This document shows, piece after piece, positions 12,301 to 24,300 of a stretch of 64,000 nt of DNA. Made by a program: the position numbers and the translations under genes. Position 1 is the stretch's first letter, and every line of letters starts with the position of its first letter. The stretch is from Malurus cyaneus samueli (lineage: Eukaryota; Chordata; Aves; Passeriformes; Maluridae): assembly GCA_009741485.1 (NCBI GenBank), contig CM019229.1, positions 234,943 through 298,942 of the forward strand, read 5' to 3'. A model generated the notes under the pieces. It saw nothing but the letters and a program-made list of their open reading frames with translations, did not search any database and was not told the origin of the DNA.

Positions 12301-15300
12301 CCACAGGTGCATACAGAATTTTGGGGTTGCTGGTCATCAGATGCACAAGGAGGCCCAAGTTCCGCTGCTCCTTGCTGGTGAAGCCCAGCAAGCTCATGTT
12401 GCCCTGCTTCAGTGCCTCAGGCTCGATGGTCCTGCAAAGGGGGCTCAGGCTGTCCACACTGCCCCAGGCTAAGCATCCCTTGCTGCAGGCAGCCCCCACC
12501 CCTGCCCCTGTCAGGCCTTCACACTGACTCCAGTGCCTGTGTGGTGCTGCCCACACAGGGAGCATCCTTGGCTGCAGCACCCATCCTGCCTGCTCAGCAA
12601 GGGGTGCTAGCCTGTGCAGGCAGCACCTGGAGCCATCCCCCAGTACTCCTACCGGTTGTTGCCACAGAGGATGGGCTGCAGCCCTGCCCAAAGCTGCACG
12701 AATGCTGAGAACTGCCCCTGGGGGTTGTCGCTGCTGGCCGGGCCCTCCACGACACCATCCTCCTCCTCTGCTGTGGTATTGCCAGCCGTGGCATTGGCAC
12801 TGGCCCAGCTGGTGCTGTTGGCAGTGGGTGGTGGGGCCTTGCTGGCACAGGCTCCCCTGGGCAGCAGCTTGGCCAGTGCCGAGAGGATGTCCACATCCCG
12901 GAGAACCTTCTCCATCTCCACCAGGTCCTCCAGGAGGGCACGGAGGCGGCTTTGGGTGGCCGTGCTGTTCACCTCGTCCAGCTTCAGCTGCAGGGATGAG
13001 TGGACAAGGAGTTACTCATTGCTGGGACAACAAGGTCCTGCTCGCCATTAGGAAGGAACCAATGGAGCCCCCAAGCAATAGCAACTCCACTTTCTTGATT
13101 AAAAGGTTGGAGCTGTGCCCAGGTAAGGCCCTGGGCTCATTGCTGTGCATCTGTGGCTATCAGGCAGTGAGAATGGCAGCAGATGCTAGCAAAGACTTGT
13201 ATGAGGACACGAGATGTCATTCAAGACAGGAAGGGTTGTCCTCTGTGCCTACAAATGACACATCAAGCTTGAGTGGGACAAGGGAGCGGGATCTCAGAGT
13301 CAGCCTTGAAATGTCCTTGGGAAAGAAGCCTACACCTTGGAACATGTTGGGGATACCCAGTCCCATCCAACAGGCAGTCTCCAAACAAGTGTTGGAGGGG
13401 GGATCACCTGGGATCTTACCATGGAGCTGGATAGGGGGTGCTCATGTCAGAGAAGAGGGTGACTAGGAGAAGCCCGGCCATGCAACAGTTCCCCATCCCA
13501 ACACAATACCAACTAAGTAGAAAACCCGGCCCAAGTCTCATCCTTGCCACCAGCTTGCCCCACCTGCCCAGCTCTCACCCTGCTGACGATCTTGGGGATG
13601 TCGAGCTGCTCCTGGAGCTCGGTGGCCAGCTGGGCAAAGCGCTCCTGGCGGGTGGCTTGGCTGCCATTGCAGACCAGTGCCCGGTACGCTGCCAGCAGTG
13701 GCTGCTGTCTGGGGGACACGTGCAGAAGGCGGCGCAGTCCCCCTGGGTTCTGCTCACATGTCAGCTGCTCCAGCACTGGCCCAGTGAAGAGGACATTCTA
13801 CAGGGCAGGAAGTTGTAGGGAGAGTGCTGCAGCACCTGCTCGGGCAGAGAGGCCCAGGCAGCCCCACGAGGTGCTCACCTTCATCTCGGTGACAAAGACC
13901 TGGGGGCTATCAGAGATGGCAGGTGCCACAGCGGCGCTGGTGAGGCCCAGGGCCTGGGAGAGCATGCGGAGCAGCGCCGGCCGGTGCGGGGTTGCCACTG
14001 GGTCCCGCAGTACTCTGTGAACCAGCCCTTCCTGCAGGCTCCTCCAGCCACTGGGGAGGCTCTTCTGCAAGAGGAAGAATGGAAATGGCTCGTGAAGTGG
14101 GGGCTTCCCAGGTTACCCTCCTTGCGTTTTCAAGATATGTGAACAGCCCCACAGCATCCATGGTCTCCACAGGAAGGGGAAGAAAAGGGAGGTGCAGATG
14201 CAGGGAGCAGGAAGCCCTGCATGACAGGCACAAGGAGGAAACTATCTCCCCTACTCCCTCTACAACCACCACCCACACTGCAATGGTAAACCCAGACATA
14301 GGCACTGGTGTGTCTCATAACTCTGGGGAAACTAGTGGCAGCACCAGGATGGACCCCAGCCATCCCTGTTGCTGCTCTGCCCCCTGACAATGTCCTGTCA
14401 CAACCCCTCTACTAGTACAGACACCCCCAGATCACCTGGGGCGGGATATAGAGGGGACAGGAGGATCTTTACCCAACCATGTGCCCTGCATACAGCACTG
14501 CTCCTCACCTCCAGCTGCGTCATCTTCTCACTGTGGCCAAACCCATCCCAAAGGTCTCGCTCGTGGGTCTCATCAGGTACCAGGGGAAAGGAATCAAAAA
14601 ACTGGCGGTACACCTGCACCGGAATGAGAGCAGAGCTGCCACGTGTGCCCGGAGTGGAGCACCACTGCTGCACCTTGCCCAGCAAGACCCTGGTGTGGGG
14701 TAGCAGGGTAGGATAAATCCCAGCTGGTGCCATTCACAGGCCCTGCAAAGCCCAGAAGTCACCCACCTCCCGCAGGTCAATGCTGGAGCCCAGGAGCAGC
14801 TCAGCTGTGCTGTTGGGGAGGGACAAGTTCTCCATCAGAAAGCGCCGCAGCTCACCCTGGTCTTTGGCTGCCCATGCCAGCGTGAAGCCAGACCCTGCCA
14901 AGGAGCAATGTGGGGGGTCAGAGCAGCCCACCAGCATTAGGGACAGGGCACGGCCCCAGAGCTGGCCCTGCCCAATGCAGCGATGCAGGACAGTGGCAGG
15001 GCACTGCCATACACTATCACTTTGCTGGGTGTCAGTCAAGTTGGCACCTCTGTCCCTGCCTACAAAGCCAGTTGGAGCAGGCAGAGCACAACCCACCTGC
15101 TTGGCTGCTGAAGTGGGTCTCCATGGAGCTGGGCTCAGGGCTGCTGAGGGCCTCCAGGTGCTGGCGCAGTGACTCCAGCTCCTCCTCCAGTCCTGGGTGC
15201 TCCGGGTCGAAGAGGCTGCTTTGCTCTACTGCCTCGCTGAGGTGTTCCAGAATCTGTGTCACCCTGTGAGAGCCCATCACCACCCTTTTTTCAGGGACAC

Positions 15301-18300
15301 GGGGAGGGAGACACCTTCCCCAGAGCTCTGGGAGAAAGAGCTCTTCAGGTGCAGGGGACAGCAGTCCTGTCTGAAACAGGGCACCACCACCCCTGCTTGT
15401 GCACTGAATCCAGTGTGCCTGGCTTCAGAAGAGAGCTCCAGCACCTCAAGGTGTCCCCAGGGGCCACCTTGATCCTCCTCCCAGCACCAAACACCTGGGA
15501 GCCCACTGCAGAACAGGCTGAGGTGTTCCCTGCACCCTGAGGACATGGTGGTCTGCATTCAAGCACTTTGGGGATGCCCGCTCCTGCCTCGGCCCCAGGG
15601 TGGCAGTGCCAGCATGGAAAGGGGCAGGCTCTGTGCACAAACGTGCAGGGTGGGAGAGGAAGAGCATGGTGGGGGCAGGACTCACGTGGAGTTGGAGTAC
15701 TGCAGGAAGCCAAATTCGTCACGCTGTCCGTCAGGGCACAGGGACTGCATGATGGGCAGGATCCCGGCCGAGGTGAGTGGGGCCGCCGTGTAGAAAGCTG
15801 GAGCCAGCAAGAGTGCAGAAGAGGCCAAGGAAAGTGCAGGCAGTGGGGAGGAGAAGTGAAGAGGCAGGGAGGAGGAAGGAGCCACCAGAGAAACAGACAC
15901 TCAGTTCAGAAAAGCACGTGCTGGGGTCTGTGAGCCCCTGAAAGGCTGGCGGCCACGGTCAGAAGTCAGCAGCTTTCCCACCAGGACTGTCCTGGCTAGT
16001 AACTCTGTGGGGCTGCAGGCAGCACCCACAACCCTGGCTCCAGCCCTCCTGCCCCTACCCACTGTTCCTTGGGTGATGGGTCCCTTGAGCCCCACAAAAA
16101 TGCTGATTTCTGCTGCTTGCCCCCAAGATGGCCACCAACCGCCTCCAGGCTCCCAGCCCCTCCTGTTAGTAGCCTCAGAGGCAGTGGCAGATCTCCAGAG
16201 GAAAAGGAGGAAGAAAAAAACAGGGAAAATAGAGTTGTCACCTGCAGCTCCCAGAGCCCCGAGCCTCTCCCCAACCCAGCTGCCCTGACGTGCAGTGGCT
16301 GGAGGTGGGTGGAAATGGAGACACGGAGCAGGGAGATGAAGAAATAAGAAGCAGCAAAGGGCTGATGAACCTTCCCCCATCCAGTGGCACTCAGCCATTG
16401 TCCCTGCTGGGACTCTCCCGTGTCCTCCCTTGGGACAGGGCAAGCCCAGAATGCCCCTGTCTGATGGAGACCACAGGTTGTCACCGGGCTGTGCCAGGTA
16501 GGGACCCTGTTCTCACTACCCCAGTGGATAACCCTGTGGTTAGAGATGGGTCAGTGCTGTTAGCACGGCCACAATCAGCGGGGACTGGTGAAGATGGGCT
16601 TCTGGCAGGAACAAGGGGAATGTGTAGTATGGAATGGGCCAGAAGCCTACGGGGTGCTGGGACCCACACTGGTGGCCATGCCATGGTTTGGTGACAAAGT
16701 CAGTGCATAGCATTGTGTTGGCCTTGAGGCACCTCTAGTGCCACATCCCAGCTTGTCCCAGCCATAAGGGGCCAAGACAGGGACTTGGTGGTGGTGCCAG
16801 GGTGGGAGCCAGCTCCAAGCCCTTGGTGACTGGGCAAGACTGGGTGACCACAGGCTACCACATGGGTGACAGTACCTGCCCCAGGATGGAGGCAAGAAGA
16901 AGGGTTAAGACAAGCCTCCAACTGGCCTGGAGAGCCCTATGCAGTTTAGGAGGCCAGGGACATGGCCACCAATGGCCCAAGCACCTGGGGAGCTCAGCAT
17001 CATCAGCCAAGGGGGTACACCACCATGGCTGGTGAGTCCCCAGGGAGGAGCAAGGAGGGGCCATACTGTGCTGCCCAAGCTCATCTTCACCAGCTGTGGA
17101 GGAAGGCAAGGGGGTTACAGAGGCATGGATTAGGCCAGAGTGAGTTGATCTAAACCAGGCTCTTCTTCCCCAGACTACGAGGCCAGCACTGGTACAGGAA
17201 GAGGGGGAGGCACCCACCCATCCCACCAACTTACAGACTGGTGCATGCAGTAGAGGCATGAAGGGCAGGCGGGCAGGGGAAATGGTGGGAAAGAAAAAGA
17301 AAACATGAGCAAAAAAGAACGAAAAACCAAACCAAAAACCACACAACACAGAGCGCACGTCAGCACCGGGGCAGGAACCCGGGCAGCACCTGCTGCAGCC
17401 AGACCGCACTGGCAGCTGGGCTCTCCCTCGCTGGCACACACTGAAACACAGGCTCAAACCATCATTATGTGGTGTCACTGCCAGTGCCCAGCATCTCCCC
17501 TGGCCCTGCTGTGCCACTTCTGCCAGGGCACCCATCAAGGTAGATGTAGACAGGCCCTTGTGGGCTGGCAGCTCCTCCCGCTGTCTCCTCTGAGCAGCAG
17601 AGCCCACGGGAACCAGAGCCCAGGCCAAAGTTCCAGCTGGAATCTCCCAGAGCCCCCAGCTCCAGTCCCATCCATTTATCACCCTGCCAGGCCTCTGAGC
17701 CCCCCAGGGCCAGGGCTTCCTGTAGGTCACTTCTCACCCACTGGGAGACCTTCCCAGAGCCACTCCAGCTGACCCTCAAGAACTCAGGGGGCTGTTCCAG
17801 CACCATCCAGCTCAACCCTCCCTACACAAAATATCTGTGACAATGACAGTCACAGGCTGGTTGGTGCTGCCACCCCCAAGGGAGCCTCCCCAGGCTGGGA
17901 TAGACTCTTGTCACTTCCACCCACTGTATCTCCCCAACCAGTCTTTGGCTGCAGCCCCTTGCCCAGAGCAATGCCCCCAAAAAGGCCTCTCTGAGTCCCC
18001 TCTGCCCCCAGGTTAGAGCACTTCCCCCGAGCCTCAGAGTGTCCCCAAATGTGGGACTGCCCCAACCACTGCCTTGCTGAGTGGGACTCACCTTCCTTCA
18101 CAGGGATGGTCGGCTTCTTCTGCCGTAGCCCCAAGAGGATGAAGAAGAGCACCAAGGGGATGAAGATCTCAAAGGCCAGCACCCACTGGGGATGACACAG
18201 AGCAGAGGGAACATGATGCCTAGGGAGAGAACCCCGCCACCAGGGAGGAGCGTGGGCAGGACGGGGTCCCCAGGCACTGGCACAATGCAGTGCTGTGTCT

Positions 18301-21300
18301 GCTGGCTCTGTCACAGCTCAGCCAGTAGCAAATAGGTTCCTGGGCATCCCACAACCTCCTGCCTGAGCTCTGACTGCTCCACCCTGTTCAGAGCACTGCC
18401 AACAGGGCAGAGGACACAGTAGGGATGGATCCCTCCTCCACCAGTGCTAACAGGCTGCTGGGGTTTGAGCCCAGCCTTGATGGTCCACCAAAGTAGGGGA
18501 TGCCCAGGGAAAAGACCTCAATTGCTGAAGGCTAGTGCCTTCAGAGCTTGGAGCTGCCTGGCATGATGTCCCCTGTGCCACTACTGGATCCGATAGCTGA
18601 GCAGTCTAACAGCAGAGGGCAGACCTTCAGCTCAGCCAGACCCTGGCACCAGCTCCAGGTGCAGCTGGGCCATTGTGGCACCCCTTCCATTCCCTCCCAA
18701 AAGCCTCTAGCTGCAAGGATATGCTAAATAACAGCAAATCCCCAGGAATCCCTAGCCACAGTGGCTCAGAAAGTCCAGGCTAGGCTCCATGCCCAGAGGC
18801 CCAGGGGACAGGCATGAGCATCTCCAGCCACCAGCAGGAGCAGGCACACTGCCAGTACAGCTGCTGCCACTTTGCACCAGAGTGCCCGGACGTGTCACAG
18901 CCCTGCTGCCCAGTGGTGGGGAACCACTGCAGGTTTGGAAACTGAGGCACAGGGTGAGGGGAGACAACTTCGACTCACTCCAGGGCCAGATCAGACCCAA
19001 GGCAGCTGCTGAGGCCCTGAAACCTGCAGCCACCATGGGCAGGGCAGGGGCCCAGCTCCACTGCTGGGAAGGTGCTTGCTACAACACCCACACTGGGCTT
19101 CCACCAGTGCCAACAGGCAAGCCCATGGGGTGGGAAGAATGGATTTTAACATGCCAAGACCTGCCTGGAAGGATGCAGCTGCCAACGGGTGACAGGGTCA
19201 GGCTCTCCTGCCTCCAACATCCCTTCCATGCTGCCTCACTCAGGGGCTGCTAACTCTCTGTCAAAAAAGTCAGTGCAGCCCCAAATGGCAGTGAGCAGAG
19301 GGACTCCTGCACCCAGTCCCTGTGAGCAAATGGCCACAGTGTCTGGGATGAGCACGACTGCACCCATGGTTGCCACCCTCACCATGCCAGAGCTCCTGGT
19401 TTTCAGGGAGAGAGAGACCAGAGGAAGAAGGGCTGGAGGGGATGAAAAATGCCCCAGGAGCAGTGCCAGAGAATCCTCATCTTTCTGATACCACCAGTGC
19501 CATACAGTCCCTCGTGTCACTGTTCCTGCACAAGGCAGGATAGCAGGGGACACCCTGACACACACTGCTGTCCCGTGGCCCCTGCTCTGCCCCGCCCCTG
19601 TCTGTTTACCAGGCACACAATGGGGCCTCTGTGTCCAGGCACCAGAGAGGACCATACCCACACATCCATGCTGGGCTGTACCAGGCTCCCTTGGGGACTG
19701 TCCTTGGTGGCAACAGCTTGCTGGAACCTGCTTGCTGTTATTTATTTTCTTGACATGGGTCATTGACCTTTTTCTCATCTCCATCCTCAGAGATGTTCCT
19801 TGTCCCCAGCCCATCCTGCACTGCCACATACCCAAGTGTCACAGCACGCTGCCCCCACACCTTTGGTACCCCGAGTGAGATGGTGATGGGCAGACATGGT
19901 AGCAGATGGCTGGCTTTTTATCAGTCTGCACCTCTAGGACTGATCCTAACCCCCTGGTCCACAGGGCTGCCCCCATGGGAACTCCCCCAGAGCAGAGAAG
20001 GCCAGGGCTGCACCACACCCACAGTGGGACAGGGGCACTGGCATGCAGCTGGGCCCAAGGTAACCTCAGCCTTCCAGAGAGGTGCCCAGAGGGGACAACC
20101 AGCACCAGCACAGCCTGGGAATGGTGGGGTCCCTGCCTGCAGGTGTAGGATACTGGAAGACATTTTGGGATTGTGTGAGGAAGCAAGATGGAAAGGCCAG
20201 GATGCAAGCAACTGGGAAGGAAACACTGTCCAGAGGACAGGAGAGGGCTAAGGAGAGAAAAGAGGAGCCAGCTCCTGCCAGTAGCTAGCCATGACTGCAC
20301 CAACTAGTGCGCCCTGCCCTCTCACTCATCCCCTGCTTCCCTCCTCTCTTGACAAGGGCATAGGTGCAGGACCGAGGGTGGGACACTGGTCCTGGGAGCC
20401 CTTGTACCAGGCAAGAGTGGCTGTGGGGGCCAGGGACAGCTCCTGGGTGGTGGCATCTACCCCTTCCATATCCCCTGACATATGGTCATCTCAGCCTGGT
20501 TGGATGTGAGCAGGATGAGGCCATGGGTGCTGTCTGGGTTTGTACAAGTGCTGGGTGTCCACCTGCCACCCTACAGACAGTGTGGGTAACCTGTCCCATG
20601 CTCGCCCTGTCCCTGGTTGGAGGCAGGGATGGTGAGGTACTGCCCAGTTTCCCCAGCAGGGAGGTAGAGCTGGGTGGGTGCTGGCCCCTGGTAGGGGCAC
20701 ATGTCTCTCCTGGAGCACTGGGACAGTGACTCAATGCCTGTGCCCATCCTCCACCACACCATCAGATGGAAGCGAGAGGCTGTGAGGGGGCCAAGCAGGA
20801 GACAGCAGTGCCTGCTGTGACACGTGGCTCCCACACAGCCAGGTCAAACGGCCAGACAAGCACCACAGGGCAGTGGTGCAAACGGAGCAGAGCAAACAGC
20901 CCGGCCTGGCACAATGATGCCACCGTGCCCACCCTCCAGCCAGCACCAGGACAGCTGGGAGATGTGCTGGAGCCAGGGTCAGCATGGACATGGGTGCCGG
21001 GTCATGGACACCTGCACAAGTCTACTGGTGTCCCCAGGATTTGGCAGCACTCATGTCCCAGTAGCCATGGGAGCAGTCTTCATGGGGACAGACATGCCAG
21101 GCAGAGGCAGCTTTTCCATCCATTGCTGCCATCCAAAAGTCTGCACAGTTCCCTCCTACTTGTCCCCAGCAATGCCTGACAGCCACAGCCTCCAGGCAGC
21201 AAGGCATGGGAGAGGGGCAGCCATGGGCTGGGCACCCTCACCCTAAGACCCTCAAGCTGGCAGCTTCAGTGACACCCCTGCACCCCAAACTTGCCATGTC

Positions 21301-24300
21301 TGCCCCCCTCTTCCATAGCCTGGCACCTGCAAGGGGGTTTACTGGCTCCCAGACAGGTGAAGCAGCATCACACACAGCAAAACCCCTGCTCATATGCCCC
21401 AGAGGGCAGAGCAAGGTCTGCCTCTGCTCCTCATGGGAGTAAGGAGCTGCTGCCTACTCCCTGCCAGCCCTGTCCACCCATCCCAGTGCTGTCCACAGTG
21501 CTAGCAGAAACCAGCAACAGGTGCTGGCCTGCAGGAGCCTTGAGGGATGGGGCTCTCAGCTGCAGGATCCAATTTTTCCAACAGCATTTTAAGGCTGCAG
21601 AAATACCTTTAAATTTTCATGGCTCCAGATTATAATCACAGTTAAACACCCATTTTTGCCCACAGAAAGCCAGAAAGCACAGGCAGGTAAAAGCCACGGT
21701 CATTGGGAAAGATGAGCACAAGAGCTCTAGGCCCCAAATAGGCCCCAAAATGCATGAGGCCATGCCAAGTCCCTCAACTCCAGTGGGGACCTCACCATGG
21801 ACACCCACTGATAGTCACCACGCAGCTGTGGGCCTGATAGACCTCCTCAAGGTCACCTGCCCCATAGGGACAGACAAGGCCAGGTCCAGGGGCTGCCAAC
21901 TCCCATCCTGCCAAGGCTAGGCTGCCCTCACCTCTGACTCTGGTCACTGCCAGTTGCGTCCATCACCTCCTGTCCCAATAGCCCCTGCCTCCAGCGTAGG
22001 CACATCCCCAACCCTGACAGCCCTGCCACATCAGCCTGGGGTCCAGCCTTAGGGAGGTTGGAGGAGAAAGAAATCCTTGCAGGGGTTGGTCAACAAATCT
22101 CCGGAGCCAAGGACCCAACACCCATCATGGTCGCTCCTGTGTCCTGGGCTGAGGGGGTGTATCCTCATCAGTCTCCTGTTGCAGGGCCACACAGCACCGG
22201 GACATGGCCACCCTCCCACTGGCACAAGATGCCTGACCCAAGCACAGGATCGTGCCAACAGCCAGTGTGGAAGAAGGTGCTCTGCAACAGGTGCCCCCCA
22301 GCTGCCCTACCAGCAGGGACTCACAGGGACACTGCCAGGCCAGCACATCCCTGCCAAACCTGTGTCTCCCCTTCCCACATCTGCAGCAAACAGCAAGGGG
22401 CAAAGAGCCCACAGAGCGATGGCAGCACCCAACTGATCCCTGCAGTAGGATCTGGTACCTGCATTCTCCCAGCCTTGGCAGCATGGGGTCCTACAAACAC
22501 TGGTGCTCCAGCAGAGGCACTCTTAGAGCCCCTCAATCTTCCTTTTTCTGGAAGCATTAGTTTGTCCCCAGCTCTGCTGTCACTGGCCAGGGGGAAGGAA
22601 CAGATCTGCCAGCTCCTGTGTGGAGAGTCTTTTTCCCAACTCCAGGAAAAAGAGCAGAAGCCACAGATCCTGCACAGGGTAGACCAGCCGTGCTGCTGTC
22701 AGCTCTCCCTATGCCCCTTCCCCTCCCTACTCGCCATGCCACAGGGAGCCTCAGCAACGTGCTGCAGCATCACAACAGCACAGAACCTGGCTCCTACCAT
22801 TCCCCCAAAAGAGCCTTGACCTGCCCACCAACCCTTCCTCAGGACCAAGCACACCTGGCAGCACACTTTCAACACTGGAAGCTCCAGTTGCCTGTCCATC
22901 CAAAACACATGAGCACAAAGAGTCCCAGGGCAGGCAGGTGAAAACCCTGAACTGTGCCTGTGGTGACTTTTGAGAGAGCACCTGCTAATTTTGCATCCAA
23001 CATAGATTTAAAACAGATACCAAAGTTATGGGAGTAACTTTCCAGTTCCTGTCCCAGCAGATTCAAGGCACAGCCAGCAATCCCCAGGGCTGCCATGGGT
23101 ACCCCAGGGGACCCCACAGATCAGACTTCTCTTCACCGAGAGCCACTGATGCTCTTCTGCTCAGATCTCCATCTTCCCAGGGCTCCTGCCTGAATTTCTG
23201 CTCTGGAAAGAATAAAATCAGGCTCAAACCTGGAGCAGCCCCTGGAACAGCTCAGCCACACCTGGTAAGATCCAAAGCTCCCATGGGCTGGACACAAGGC
23301 CTTACAGAGCTGCTACGGGACAGCATCCAACCATCTCCTTAGCCATGCTGCAGCTCTCCCTGCATCCACCACCCATCCATAAGCAGCCTGGCCAAGCCCT
23401 CACCAAGTGCCTACGGACAAAAAGTGTCCCAAAACCATGGCTGTACCCTGCTGCATTCCTGATCCTCGACAGACCCTGCTGCCAGGGACAATGGTGACTC
23501 CCCCAGGCCACCAGCTCTCATTGACAGAACACAGAACTGCTCCAGCTCTCAAGTCCCAGTCCAGATCCTTCAGTCAAACCTGCGGTCTCTGCTTCCCACC
23601 CCATCCTGCAGCACTGGGTTGGCTGTTCTGCGTGTTACCAGGAGGGGAATGTGTGGTAACAAGGCACTGACCCCAAGGCAGCCCCATGCTGACCAAAAGG
23701 CACCTGCTGGTGCCCACATTCCCCCTCTGAGACTGGGAGAAGCCCAGCAACCCTAACTCTGCCTGCCCCTGGAGGAAAATGGGCCAGTGCATCCCCCCTT
23801 TCCTGCTCCAATCCCCCAGCCTCTGGCTGATGCAGTAAGATCACCCCAGTGGGAGCTGGTTTTTCTCAGTGAAATATGTACCTGTGGCTGCTGCCAAGCC
23901 AGACCTGCACTGGGGAACCCACTGCTGAATGCCAGGCACAACCACCACACAGGGCCTGGCTCTGCCCTGGCCAGGCAGCAGCGGCAGCTCGGCCCAGCAC
24001 TGCTCCTAGAGGGCAGAGCTCCCCGGGGAGTGGGAAGGATGACTGCCCCTGCACAGACCAGGGACATCAAGCGACTCTGGGATTCACGCACAAAAGGAGC
24101 ACAACGAGGGAGGTGACGTACACAGGGCACATGTATCCTCAGGGCACAGCTATCCCAGGGACTGCACCAAATCCATCCATGAGCACCCATGGCACTGGGA
24201 CCAGCTCTCATCCTGGCACATGGCTGGTCCCCTCACATCTGATGCACACACAGCATTGCTGGGTGGGCAGGGAGAGGCTGCTCCTTACCCTGCCACCCTG

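Noticed and set aside
16855..17730. A 291-codon minus-strand ORF with a hydrophobic stretch in ABCA2 intron 2
   Set aside because: It has no similarity to any family I recognise, spans intronic low-complexity DNA, and ABCA2 exons 2 and 3 join in phase without it.
22058..22819. A 253-codon plus-strand ORF in ABCA2 intron 1
   Set aside because: Composition is that of GC-rich intronic DNA. There is no domain, no splice context and no neighbouring exon.
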